From NCBI RefSeq assembly GCF_963360655.1, contig NZ_OY725717.1:682001-746000 (forward strand): 64,000 nucleotides of DNA, in the 5' to 3' direction. The notes under the pieces were generated by a model. That model had not been told where the DNA came from. It worked only from the letters and a program-made list of their open reading frames with translations, and did no database searches. Source of the DNA: Collinsella aerofaciens (GTDB taxonomy: Bacteria > Actinomycetota > Coriobacteriia > Coriobacteriales > Coriobacteriaceae). The position numbers and the translations under genes were made by a program. Of the stretch, positions 55,771 to 63,954 are shown piece after piece. How positions within the stretch are numbered: the stretch's first letter is position 1; each line of letters starts with the position of its first letter.

Positions 55771-57389
55771 TGACTGACGTGCGCGAGGCCGCGCAGAACC
55801 TGATCGAGTACGCTATCCACCGATCGATGATCGGCCAGGACGATCGCATCTGGGCGTATAACACCATTCTCGAGTGCATCGGTGCTACGGGCCCGGCGCT
55901 CGACATGGCCTGGGCGCTCCAGGCCGAAAAACTCTCGCTCTTGCACCCCGACACCCTGCCCAACTTTGACCTTGAAGGCACACTTGCCGCGCTTGCCGAG
56001 GCGGCTGTTGCCAACGGCGCCGCCGAGGACACGGCATCGGGCCGCGACCGCATCGCCATGCGCATCATGGGCGCGCTCATGCCAAGGCCTTCGGTTGTAA
56101 ACGAGGAGTTCAACGGACGCATGGGCGTCAACGAGCCCCGCGCCGCGACCGACTGGTTCTACGGCCTGTGCTGCGACGCCGGCTACGTGCGCCGTGCCGC
56201 CATCGCGCGCAACATCAAATGGAGCACCCCCACCAACTGGGGCGACCTCGAGATTACCATCAACCTGTCAAAGCCCGAAAAGGACCCGCGCGATATTGCC
56301 GCGGCCGGCGCCGCCAAAAACACGGGCGAGAAGTATCCCGCCTGCCAGCTCTGCATCGAAAACGAAGGCTATCCCGGACGCTCCGCTGCAGCCGACGGCG
56401 GCGCCCATCCCGCCCGCCAGAATCTGCGCGTTATCCCCATTAAGCTCGACGGCGAGCGCTGGGGCTTCCAGTACAGCCCGTACGCGTACTTTAACGAGCA
56501 CTGTATTGCTATGAGCTCCGAGCATCGACCGATGCACGTGGACCGCAAGGGCCTGACCTGCCTGCTCGATTTTGTGGACCTGTTCCCGCACTACTTCATC
56601 GGTTCCAACGCCGACCTGCCCATCGTGGGCGGCTCGATCTTGTCGCACGACCACTTCCAGGGCGGCGCGCACGAGTTCCCCATGATGCATGCCGCCGAGG
56701 TCACGCAGTTTAGCGTGCCCGGCTTTGACCAGGTCAGCGGCACCGTGTTGCAGTGGCCGCTTTCGGTGCTGCGACTGCGCTCGCACAACCGCACCCAGCT
56801 GCTCGACGCCGCCGAGAAGATTATCCTCGCCTGGCGCGAGTGGACCGATGAGCCTGCGGGCGTCATCGCGCACACAGCCGACGGCGTAGCGCACAACACC
56901 GTGACGCCCGTCATCCGCCGCGTCGACTCTCGCGGAAATGCCGGCGGCGAAATCTACGAGGCCTACCTGGCGCTTCGCTGCAACATCACGACTGACGAGC
57001 ATCCGCTGGGCGTATTCCACCCGCATGCCGAGTACCACCACATTAAGAAGGAGAACATCGGCCTGATCGAGGTCATGGGCCTGGCCATTTTGCCGCCACG
57101 CCTGGTTCCCGAGCTCGGCGCCGTCCGCGAGCACCTGCTGGCCGCCAAGGTCGACGCAAGCTACGACCTTGGCGCCGCACTCGAGGGCGACGACCTTTGC
57201 CGCAGCCACGCCGCATGGGCCGAGGACGTCTTTGCACGCCGCTCCGATGAACTTACGACCGACAACGCCATCGATATCCTGCACGAGGAGGTGGGCGTGG
57301 TGTTTGGCCACGTGCTCGACAACGCCGGCGTCTTTAAATGGGACGAGGCAGGACGCGCCGCCCAGCAGCGCTTTATCGACTCGCTGTAG
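55761..57389 (+). CDS. galT: UTP-hexose-1-phosphate uridylyltransferase (GalT type 2)
   Basis: 542 residues, the long form used by Firmicutes and actinobacteria (family 2, not the 350-residue E. coli GalT). Transfers UMP between UDP-glucose and galactose 1-phosphate. Typical blocks: NIKWSTPTNWGDLEITINLS, YFNEHCIAMSSEHRPM, GGSILSHDHFQGG (active-site region) and IGLIEVMGLAILPPRLVPE. It overlaps galK by 10 bp (or uses the TAATG junction at 55768-55772). UDP-galactose 4-epimerase is not in the window. Confidence 0.93.
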   Translation: MAVMTDVREAAQNLIEYAIHRSMIGQDDRIWAYNTILECIGATGPALDMAWALQAEKLSLLHPDTLPNFDLEGTLAALAEAAVANGAAEDTASGRDRIAMRIMGALMPRPSVVNEEFNGRMGVNEPRAATDWFYGLCCDAGYVRRAAIARNIKWSTPTNWGDLEITINLSKPEKDPRDIAAAGAAKNTGEKYPACQLCIENEGYPGRSAAADGGAHPARQNLRVIPIKLDGERWGFQYSPYAYFNEHCIAMSSEHRPMHVDRKGLTCLLDFVDLFPHYFIGSNADLPIVGGSILSHDHFQGGAHEFPMMHAAEVTQFSVPGFDQVSGTVLQWPLSVLRLRSHNRTQLLDAAEKIILAWREWTDEPAGVIAHTADGVAHNTVTPVIRRVDSRGNAGGEIYEAYLALRCNITTDEHPLGVFHPHAEYHHIKKENIGLIEVMGLAILPPRLVPELGAVREHLLAAKVDASYDLGAALEGDDLCRSHAAWAEDVFARRSDELTTDNAIDILHEEVGVVFGHVLDNAGVFKWDEAGRAAQQRFIDSL

Positions 57390-57432
57390 CACGCGAGCTC
57401 GAACGCACGCACTTAACAAATAGCGCCCACAC

Positions 57433-57476
57433 GACAACGGCGCCCGCCGGCAACATCGCCGACGGGCGCCGTTTTC
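57433..57476 (+). terminator. Terminator after galT
   Basis: AACGGCGCCCGCCGGC and GCCGACGGGCGCCGTT pair around AACATC, followed by TTCTG. Confidence 0.8.
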
Positions 57477-57484
57477 TGATGCAT

Positions 57485-57543
57485 GGGTAGCTAATTTGCA
57501 CCAAAACAAGGAGTGTCCCAAACTGCCGGCAGAAAAGGAACGT
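57485..57543. repeat. GTAGCTAATTT motif and left direct repeat of the ATPase gene
   Basis: GGGTAGCTAATTT at 57485-57497, then AAGGAGTGTCCCAAACTGCC to 57543. The latter is repeated at 59020-59054, after the ATPase gene. Confidence 0.65.
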
Positions 57544-57565
57544 CCCCAGGTGCCGACCTAAACCA

Positions 57566-57657
57566 CCACATTATTCGATGGAAAAACGTGGTTGTCTCCC
57601 ACATTATTCGATGGAAAAACGTGGTTTACTCCCACATTTTTCGATGGAAAGACCAAG
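57566..57657. promoter_or_regulatory. Three tandem 33-bp repeats before the ATPase gene
   Basis: CCACATTATTCGATGGAAAA.. at 57566-57591 and 57599-57624, and a degenerate copy at 57632-57657, at an exact 33-bp period (about three helical turns). Each intact copy is an imperfect palindrome (CCAC...GTGG). The third copy overlaps the -35 region of a promoter with -10 TATACT at 57665-57670, so these look like operators. Confidence 0.75.
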
Positions 57658-57693
57658 ACGGTCTTATACTAACCATGATCGTTAGGAGGCAGT

Positions 57694-58995
57694 ATGCAGC
57701 GACAGCTAATGGACGCACTCATCGCTTGGAAATCTAGGGCAAACCGCAAGCCCCTCCTGCTTAAGGGGGCCCGCCAGACGGGAAAAACCTGGCTTCTCAA
57801 CGAATTCGCAGGCCAGCAGTATCAAAACGTCATCCGTTTTGACTTTATGCTCGAACCGGGCGCACGTTCGCTGTTCGACGGAAGCCTTGACCCCAAACGC
57901 ATCATCTCCCAGATAGAGCTCCTGCGCGGCCAGACCATAACGCCGACAGACACACTCATCATCTTCGACGAAATCCAAGAGGCACCGCGTGGCATCACCT
58001 CGCTCAAATACTTCAACGAGCTGGCGCCGGAATACCATATCGTGGCAGCCGGCTCCTATATGGGGCTCGCGCTCCGACGCGAAAACGAGTCGTTCCCCGT
58101 CGGCAAGATTGACCAGCTTACCATGCGCCCCATGGGGTTTGTCGAGTTCGTTCGTGCCGTCGATGGCGATCCGCTCGCAGATGCCATCCTTGCCGCAGAC
58201 ATGGACCTGCTGGCAAACGTTTCCGAAAAGCTCGAGCGCCTGCTCAAGGAATACCTCGTTGTCGGTGGCATGCCAGAAGTTGTCTCCGCTTTCGCCGCCT
58301 CCCACGATTTCATCGAGGCCCGCAGGCTTCAGCAGCAAATCATCGAAGCTTACGAATCCGATTTTGGCAAGCATGCGCCAGCCCGCATCGTCGAGCGCAT
58401 GAGGCTGGTTTGGAAATCCCTTCCCGGCCAGCTCGCAAAGGAAAACAAGAAGTTCGTCTACGGCGTGCTTCGTCCCGGGGCGCGCGCACGCGATTTTGAG
58501 GAAAGCCTCCAGTGGCTCATGGACTATGGAATCGTTCATAAGGTACCACGTGTTTCCGCCCTAAGAGCACCGCTCACAAGCTACGAGGATCTCTCGGGCT
58601 TCAAGCTGTTCTGCATCGACACCGGCATCCTCGGAGCACTCTCCGGCCTCACGCCAGCCATTGTTCTGAACGGGCCCGCTGTTTTTACGGAGTTCAAAGG
58701 CTCGCTGACCGAGCAATACGTCGCACAGGAGCTTTTGCTCCAAGGCAAAACTCCCGCGTATTGGTCATCCTCCTCCGGCAATGCAGAGACTGACTTTGCC
58801 ATCGACCATACGGGGACCGTGCTTCCGCTCGAGGTCAAGGCGGCAGAGAATCTCAAAGCAAAGAGCCTGAGGATTGCCTGCGAGAAGTTCAAGCTCGAGC
58901 GCTGCGTGAGAACATCGTTAGCGGCATATAGAGACGAGGGCACGCTCGTCAATATTCCGCTCTGGGAGATTGGGCAAATCGACAAGCTGGCATAG
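57694..58995 (+). CDS. AAA-family ATP-binding protein with DUF4143 domain
   Basis: 433 residues, ATG behind AGGAGG. Residues 1-130: AAA_14 ATPase with Walker A GARQTGKT (25-32) and Walker B LIIFDEIQE; residues about 200-380: DUF4143; the C-terminus carries the PD-(D/E)xK-like SGNAETDFAI...LPLEVKAAENLKAKSL. This family is widespread in gut anaerobes and archaea and its function is not established; nuclease or NTPase defence roles are speculative. Bounded by 35-bp direct repeats and preceded by tandem operators, so it looks like an inserted, self-regulated gene. Confidence 0.85.
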   Translation: MQRQLMDALIAWKSRANRKPLLLKGARQTGKTWLLNEFAGQQYQNVIRFDFMLEPGARSLFDGSLDPKRIISQIELLRGQTITPTDTLIIFDEIQEAPRGITSLKYFNELAPEYHIVAAGSYMGLALRRENESFPVGKIDQLTMRPMGFVEFVRAVDGDPLADAILAADMDLLANVSEKLERLLKEYLVVGGMPEVVSAFAASHDFIEARRLQQQIIEAYESDFGKHAPARIVERMRLVWKSLPGQLAKENKKFVYGVLRPGARARDFEESLQWLMDYGIVHKVPRVSALRAPLTSYEDLSGFKLFCIDTGILGALSGLTPAIVLNGPAVFTEFKGSLTEQYVAQELLLQGKTPAYWSSSSGNAETDFAIDHTGTVLPLEVKAAENLKAKSLRIACEKFKLERCVRTSLAAYRDEGTLVNIPLWEIGQIDKLA

Positions 58996-59019
58996 GCGCT
59001 GTGGAGGGGGGTGCCCCGT

Positions 59020-59054
59020 AAGGAGTGTCCCAAACTGCCGGCAAAAAGGAACGT
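59020..59054. repeat. Right direct repeat of the ATPase gene
   Basis: AAGGAGTGTCCCAAACTGCC and on to 59054, matching 57508-57543 with one deletion and one substitution. Confidence 0.7.
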
Positions 59055-59089
59055 CTCTATCTGCCGCATTCCCAAAGCAAGGCAACGCC

Positions 59090-59250
59090 GATGTTTTGGC
59101 AACGGCAGCGAGCGGGCCGCATTTGAGGCAAGGTGACGTGAAACGAAAGGGCGCTGACCTTCCGGTCGCGCCCTTGAAGTTGAACGTCAGATTGTCCAAA
59201 TGCGGCCCGCGCAGCGTCGGCCGGTTACGGCGTTTGTAAAACGCCGTAAC
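59090..59250. repeat. Family 2 stop-codon-anchored element, copy b
   Basis: On the minus strand it starts 1 bp after the lacC stop: hairpin GTTACGGCGTTT/AAACGCCGTAAC (59224-59250), then arms GCGGGCCGCATTTG/CAAATGCGGCCCGC and inner AAGGGCGC/GCGCCCTT. Shares CGACGCTGC, CAATCTGACGTTCAACTTC and TCGTTTCACGTCACCTTGC with copy a. Confidence 0.75.
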
Positions 59251-59251
59251 C

Positions 59252-60187
59252 CTAAAGCTCCGTGACCTCAACGCTGTCGTAGACCTCGTCCCAGCGATCC
59301 ATGACCAGGTGACCGGTCTTGGGATCCATGGCGTTGAGCTTGCCGCAGGTATTGGCGGTCTTGAGCACGGTGACGTCGTCGGCGCCGGCAGCAATGGCAT
59401 GCGCAAAGCCGGCGATGGTCGAGTCACCGGAACCCGTCGCGTTCACGGCCGCAATCGCGGGCGTCTTGGCGCGGAACGCACGGCCCTCATGGAAGCCCAC
59501 CGAACCGGCAGCGCCCATCGAAACGACAACCCAGGGAATACCGGCAAAGCGGCCATCGGCGGCAAGCGCCTCGCGCAGGGCATCGACATCATCGGTCGTA
59601 AAGGACGTACCCAGCAGGCCGTTGATCTCGGTCAGGTTGGGCTTTACGAGCTCAGGCTTAGCGTCGGACTCCAGCGCGGCCCCCAGCGATGCACCCGAGG
59701 TGTCGAGCAGCACCTTGGCGCCCGCCTCCTCGGCGATCTTGACGAGCTCGGCATAGTAGCCGGCATCGACGCCGCGCGGCAGCGAGCCCGAAAGCGTCAC
59801 AACGTCCGCCTTCGCTGCAAGCTCGGCAAACTTGGCCGTAAAGGCCTCGAGCTCGGCCGGGGCGATCTGCGGGCCGCTCTCCAGCAGCTCGGTCTGATTA
59901 CCCTCGTGCAGGATATTCAGGCAAATGCGCGTCTCACCGGCGATGGGCACAAAGTCATTCTTGACGCCATCGGCATCCATAAGCTCGGCCATATAGGCAC
60001 CCATGTGGCCGCCGAGCAGACCGGTCGCGAGCACATCGTCACCCAGCTGCAGCAGCACGCGACTCACGTTGAGGCCCTTGCCGCCAGCGGTCTTTTCGGG
60101 CGTCACACGGTTCACGTCGTCGATGATCAGCTTGTCGAGCTGATAGCGCGTATCAATCGACGGGTTCATGGTAACGGTCAGAATCAT
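59252..60187 (-). CDS. lacC: Tagatose-6-phosphate kinase / 1-phosphofructokinase (PfkB family)
   Basis: 311 residues from MILTVTMNPSIDTRY (ATG 60185-60187; AGGAGTT upstream). PfkB sugar kinase: TAGGKGLNVSRVL near residue 40, SGSLPRG, and NATGSGDSTIAGF with the catalytic Asp. Both LacC and FruK share these; because lacA and lacB are on the same strand just upstream, tagatose 6-phosphate is the likely substrate. No fruA-type PTS gene is adjacent. A galM gene precedes it by 53 bp, suggesting co-transcription. Confidence 0.85.
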   Translation of the reverse strand: MILTVTMNPSIDTRYQLDKLIIDDVNRVTPEKTAGGKGLNVSRVLLQLGDDVLATGLLGGHMGAYMAELMDADGVKNDFVPIAGETRICLNILHEGNQTELLESGPQIAPAELEAFTAKFAELAAKADVVTLSGSLPRGVDAGYYAELVKIAEEAGAKVLLDTSGASLGAALESDAKPELVKPNLTEINGLLGTSFTTDDVDALREALAADGRFAGIPWVVVSMGAAGSVGFHEGRAFRAKTPAIAAVNATGSGDSTIAGFAHAIAAGADDVTVLKTANTCGKLNAMDPKTGHLVMDRWDEVYDSVEVTEL

Positions 60188-60240
60188 GTTGAACTCCTGT
60201 TCCGGGGCGGCATAACCCGCCCCAAACATACGATAACTCG

Positions 60241-61122
60241 TTAAAGGATCTCGATCTCAAAGCCGCGGGTGACGGTCTCTCCCGGCTTGGCCACCAGGCA
60301 GCCACGCTTGTGCTCCAGAATATCGTCCTCGTCGGAGCAGGTGGACAGACCACCCCACGGTTCAACAGCCACAAAGTCGCCCTCGGGCTTGCTCCATACA
60401 ATCAGGTACGGCATATCGGGGAACGTCAGGCGCACGCCCTTGTCCTCGGTTTTCTTGGTCAACGTAACCACGCGGCTCTCGAGCACGTCAAAGATGGTCT
60501 CCGCGAAGTCGAAGAGTTCGTGGGTAAGCGGCAGGTCATGGCCGATCATGGGGTTCTTGCTGCGATGCTCAACATCAATCAGGCCCGTCGAGGGAACGGC
60601 AGTACAGAGCTCGGCGGCCTCGCGCTGCTCAAAACGAAGCTCATAATCGTCATAGGACTCGCCCTCGTCGAGCGGGCACTTAAAGCCGGGGTGGCCGCCC
60701 ACAAAAAACGGCATGTCCTCGGTGCCCTCATTGGTCACCTCGTACGACACGGCCACCTTCTCCGCATCGATCGTGTAACGAGCAACGATCTTAAACGGAT
60801 ACGGGTACTGCTCGAGCAACTCGGCATGGTCGGCAGAGCTTAAGCTCAGCGCAACCATGTTGTCGCTCTGCTCCTCGAGCTTCCACTCCTGTTTGCGCGC
60901 AAAGCCGTGACGGGCGAGCTTGACCTCGCGGCCGCCCATGGTCATTGCGCGACCGTCACGAAGGCCGCCGCAGATCGGGAAACAAATGGGTGCCTGGCCC
61001 GACCAGACCGCCGGGTCACCCTGCCACAGGTACTCACGGCCGTAGGCCGCAATAGAAGTGAACGACCCGCCCGCCGTGCTCAGTGCTACGCGGATAGAAC
61101 CGTTATCAAGAACAAACTCCAT
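60241..61122 (-). CDS. galM: Aldose 1-epimerase family protein (GalM/LacX-like)
   Basis: 293 residues from MEFVLDNGSIRVAL (ATG at 61120-61122). Mutarotase fold with GGHPGFKCPL (catalytic His region) and the C-terminal FVAVEPWGGLSTC; the start GSFTSIAAYGREYLWQGDP is typical of the LacX/YihR subgroup. It probably supplies the alpha or beta anomer of galactose or a phosphate ester to the Lac pathway. Upstream of lacC on the same strand. Confidence 0.85.
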   Translation of the reverse strand: MEFVLDNGSIRVALSTAGGSFTSIAAYGREYLWQGDPAVWSGQAPICFPICGGLRDGRAMTMGGREVKLARHGFARKQEWKLEEQSDNMVALSLSSADHAELLEQYPYPFKIVARYTIDAEKVAVSYEVTNEGTEDMPFFVGGHPGFKCPLDEGESYDDYELRFEQREAAELCTAVPSTGLIDVEHRSKNPMIGHDLPLTHELFDFAETIFDVLESRVVTLTKKTEDKGVRLTFPDMPYLIVWSKPEGDFVAVEPWGGLSTCSDEDDILEHKRGCLVAKPGETVTRGFEIEIL

Positions 61123-61344
61123 AGGAGCCTTCTCTTTCTTACGACAGCCCGCCAAGTCAATAGGGCTGATAGAAAACCGGCCCGCGCCCCCTCACAGAAA
61201 CGCGAGCCGTCAATTGAAAAGCTGCAAATCGCCAAGTACAGCCAAGAGCGAAGCACTCAAGCCAAGCAAGCAAACGTGTTATCGGAGCAGCTCGCCGTAC
61301 CAGAACACTTCGCAACAACAGGGGCGATCTCACAGGTCACTCAA

Positions 61345-61495
61345 ACGTCAGCGAGCGGCGCTCAGGTGCCCCAGGTCGCCGCGAAAGAGGAGCGACGCGT
61401 ACTTCATGTACGCGAGCGACGGTTTGAGCGGCGAGATGGGGTGCCTGGGCGGCGCGCAGCGTCGACCCGTTACGCGGTTTGGTAAACCGCGTAAC
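61345..61495. repeat. Family 2 stop-codon-anchored element, copy c
   Basis: On the minus strand it starts 4 bp after the lacB stop: GTTACGCGGTTTGGTAAACC hairpin (61469-61495), GTCGACGCTGC block, outer arms CAGGTGCCCC / GGGGTGCCTG, and inner stem GCGTAC/GTACGC. More diverged from copies a and b inside the arms. The remaining gap to 61123 shows no gene. Confidence 0.65.
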
Positions 61496-61499
61496 CTCC

Positions 61500-62024
61500 T
61501 TAGTCGTGGTACTCGCCGCGGTCCCACTTCTCAAGGAACTCGTCAAAGAAGTGCGGGTCAGCCTGAGCCTCGGCGTCGGCCTTATTGCAGGCATCGATCT
61601 TGGCGATCAGGGCGTCGTGCTCGGGAGTCTTCTCGTAGGGCTCCTCCAGGAAGGCAAGCATGATATCGGCCATCAGGAACTCGCCGGTGATCTTGCCACC
61701 AAAGCCCACGATGTTGGCGTTGAGCTCGCGACGGGCATAGAGGGCAGAGGTCATGTCGCGGACCAGGGCGCAACGGGCGCCGGGAACCTTGTTGACGGCG
61801 TTGGTGATACCAATGCCGGTGCCGCACAGGGCCACACCAAAGTCGGCCTTGCCGCTGGCAACTGCCTCGCCCACGGCCTTACCGTAGATGGGATAGTGCG
61901 TACGGGTGTGGCTGTAGGTGCCGCAGTCGAGCACCTTGTAGCCAGCCTGCTCCAGGCGGTCGGCCAGATAGATCTTCTCGTCCGTAACGATATGGTCGCA
62001 ACCGATTGCGATGGTCTTCTTCAT
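61500..62024 (-). CDS. lacB: Galactose-6-phosphate isomerase subunit LacB
   Basis: 174 residues. RpiB/LacAB fold: [20 protein letters not shown] at the start, [16 protein letters not shown] (active-site Cys region) and [19 protein letters not shown]. With LacA it converts galactose 6-phosphate to tagatose 6-phosphate; LacB carries the Cys and LacA completes the site. It follows lacA by 63 bp on the minus strand. Length and the [13 protein letters not shown] block fit LacB rather than RpiB. Confidence 0.9.
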   Translation of the reverse strand: MKKTIAIGCDHIVTDEKIYLADRLEQAGYKVLDCGTYSHTRTHYPIYGKAVGEAVASGKADFGVALCGTGIGITNAVNKVPGARCALVRDMTSALYARRELNANIVGFGGKITGEFLMADIMLAFLEEPYEKTPEHDALIAKIDACNKADAEAQADPHFFDEFLEKWDRGEYHD

Positions 62025-62087
62025 CAGAACGTCCTTTCGTCTGAATTCACAAGTTGAGGTAGAAGTTCGAGTTCTCGGTGGCTCTCG

Positions 62088-62516
62088 TTAGGCCATCTTG
62101 TTGAGCATGTCGACACGGATCTGGTGACGGCCGCCGGCGTACTGGGCACGCAGGAACTCACGGGCGATCTTCTTAGCGACCTCGGTGCCCACAACGCCCG
62201 GGCCCATGGTGACCATGCGCGAGCCGTTGTGCTCGCGGGTCATGTAAGCGGAACGCTCGTCGGAAATGTTGGCGACGACCATGCCCTTGATCTTGACGGC
62301 GGCCATATAGGAGCCGACGCCGTACTTATCGAATGCGAAGCCCTGGGAATCCTTGTGCTCCAGCAGGTCCTTGGCAACGGCGGTCGCGGAATCGACAAAG
62401 TCCGCGGCAGGGGTCTCGGAATAGTCGACGACCTCGTGACCGTCGGCGATGAGCATCTCCTTGATGGACTCCTTCATCGACATACCGTCGGCATCGGAAG
62501 CGATTACAACCCTCAT
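62088..62516 (-). CDS. lacA: Galactose-6-phosphate isomerase subunit LacA
   Basis: 142 residues, the usual LacA size. RpiB/LacAB fold: MRVVIASDADGMSMKESIKE, then VDSATAVAKDLLEHKDSQGF, AFDKYGVGSYMAAVKIKGMV, and MTREHNGSRMVTMG. The catalytic Cys of RpiB is replaced, as in LacA. First gene of the lacAB unit; its upstream region contains DeoR/LacR-like TTGTTC/GAACAA repeats. The lac PTS and phospho-beta-galactosidase are not in the window, so galactose 6-phosphate must come from elsewhere. Confidence 0.9.
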   Translation of the reverse strand: MRVVIASDADGMSMKESIKEMLIADGHEVVDYSETPAADFVDSATAVAKDLLEHKDSQGFAFDKYGVGSYMAAVKIKGMVVANISDERSAYMTREHNGSRMVTMGPGVVGTEVAKKIAREFLRAQYAGGRHQIRVDMLNKMA

Positions 62517-62609
62517 GACATCCTCCTTGAGAGATACGCAGGTGCGTAGTTTCTGTTTGGAAGTGTTGAATCGCGTTCAGGTCCGGGCATCTGAATGTGC
62601 GGTTCTTCA

Positions 62610-62700
62610 CTGTTCATGTTTATTTGAACACATTCGAACAGTAACTGCAACAACTATTTGTTTATCTTTGTTCTTTTTTGAACAAATACCGTTCACAGAT
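62610..62700. promoter_or_regulatory. lacA upstream operator cluster
   Basis: Contains GTTTATTTGAACACATTCG, then TTTGTTTATCTTTGTTC and TTTTTTGAACAAATACCGTT; repeated TTGTTC/GAACAA units are the form of DeoR-family (LacR) sites. TGAACAAATACCGTTCAC (62679-62696) also matches a site upstream of pflB. Confidence 0.55.
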
Positions 62701-62756
62701 GATTGCTGACCGTTTGGACCGGGCGCGGACGTAGCGACCATGTGTTCAACAAACAA

Positions 62757-62790
62757 AAGGGCGGCCGAGAACGTGTCTCGGCCGCCCTTC
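62757..62790 (-). terminator. Terminator after the membrane protein gene
   Basis: AAGGGCGGCCGAGA and TCTCGGCCGCCCTT pair around ACGTG; the minus strand continues TTTTGTTTG. Confidence 0.8.
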
Positions 62791-62823
62791 GGCGGTATTC
62801 CCCGGTATATACAGCTGTTTTAG

Positions 62824-63837
62824 CTACTCGGACTGCCCGCCCTTTTTGGCGTGCTTGGACGGAGCGCTCAGAAAGCGACCCGTCAAATAGTTCGCCGGGC
62901 CGGAAATATCAATCCCCAGCAGGGTGTGCCCCAGCCACAAAAACGCCGCGAGCACCAGCAATGGAATCACGCACGAGGTCACGATCATCACGATGACGCC
63001 TTCGATAAGGTCGGTCACCTGCTGCACGATCTCGTCGGTCATCTGCTTGGCACCACTGGTTACCGACGTGACCAGGCTTGAGGCACCGTCGGCAAGCTGC
63101 TCAAGCACGTTCTTGGACTCTGTGGACTCGGTCTTTTTCTTGCTTGCTTTGGAGCTATCACTATTTGCCGTACCCGCAGCGTCGGCCGCCTTTTGCTCGG
63201 CCGCTTCGATGCTCACTCGATACGTTTCGTCGACCTTTTGCGACACCCATACGCTTGCAGGCACCAACGCCATGCCGATCGTGGCGACCACCAGCACGCG
63301 AGTCGCCACGCGGCGCAGGACGGCGCTCGTGCTCCAGCGCCCGTGAATGCCGAGCGACACCGCAAGGAGCACCAGCGCAAACGGGATCAGGATGCCCAGG
63401 CCAACCGACCACAAAATGGTCAGCAGGTATTTCTCGAGGTAGAGCACGGCAAGCACGATGCCCAAGTTACCCGAAAGCTGCGCGAGCTGCTCGGCAACCG
63501 GCGTTCCCGTATCGCCCGGCAGCGCAGTGATACCCGCAGATAGGGCGACGCACGAGGTCGTGAGCGCCAAAACATTGCCCTTCTTTTGATCGATGACCTC
63601 GATGGTGGAGTCCCAAGTCTTGGTATCGGCGAAATGCGGACGAGCTACAAAGCCCGACAGCAGCGCCAGTACCACGAGCGCAACGATAAAGCCAATCTGC
63701 AGCTTTTTGTTTGCGCACACGACATCGGACAGACTGGGCTGCAGCTCGGTTACCGTCGTGTGCTCGGTTATCTGGACAGGACGCCCATGAGCCATCTCGT
63801 GCGCGTCTCTTTTTTGTATTGACCCGTTATCCGGCAT
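62824..63837 (-). CDS. Integral membrane protein of unknown function
   Basis: 337 residues. A polar N-terminus of about 45 residues, then about six helices: 47-65, 88-108, 122-142, 148-172, 180-202 and 275-300. Between the fifth and sixth lies a charged Ala/Lys/Ser-rich segment (about 205-260; KKKTESTESKNVLEQL) that may be a coiled coil. The segment WDSTIEVIDQKKGN after helix 1 looks extracytoplasmic. No family recognised; no obvious partner gene. RBS not checked beyond AGGAGG about 10 bp before the ATG. Confidence 0.7.
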   Translation of the reverse strand: MPDNGSIQKRDAHEMAHGRPVQITEHTTVTELQPSLSDVVCANKKLQIGFIVALVVLALLSGFVARPHFADTKTWDSTIEVIDQKKGNVLALTTSCVALSAGITALPGDTGTPVAEQLAQLSGNLGIVLAVLYLEKYLLTILWSVGLGILIPFALVLLAVSLGIHGRWSTSAVLRRVATRVLVVATIGMALVPASVWVSQKVDETYRVSIEAAEQKAADAAGTANSDSSKASKKKTESTESKNVLEQLADGASSLVTSVTSGAKQMTDEIVQQVTDLIEGVIVMIVTSCVIPLLVLAAFLWLGHTLLGIDISGPANYLTGRFLSAPSKHAKKGGQSE

Positions 63838-63954
63838 TTGGATACCTCCTCAGTCCGGGGCTTAATGCGAAAGGAAGTATACCCACCGAGCAAAAAACGA
63901 ACGGGAAGACGAACAGAGCGCACCAAGACTGTCCCCAATGACTATCTCCGGATG

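Noticed and set aside
57566-57657. CRISPR array from 33-bp repeats
   Set aside because: The repeats are contiguous without spacers and overlap a promoter; they fit operators.
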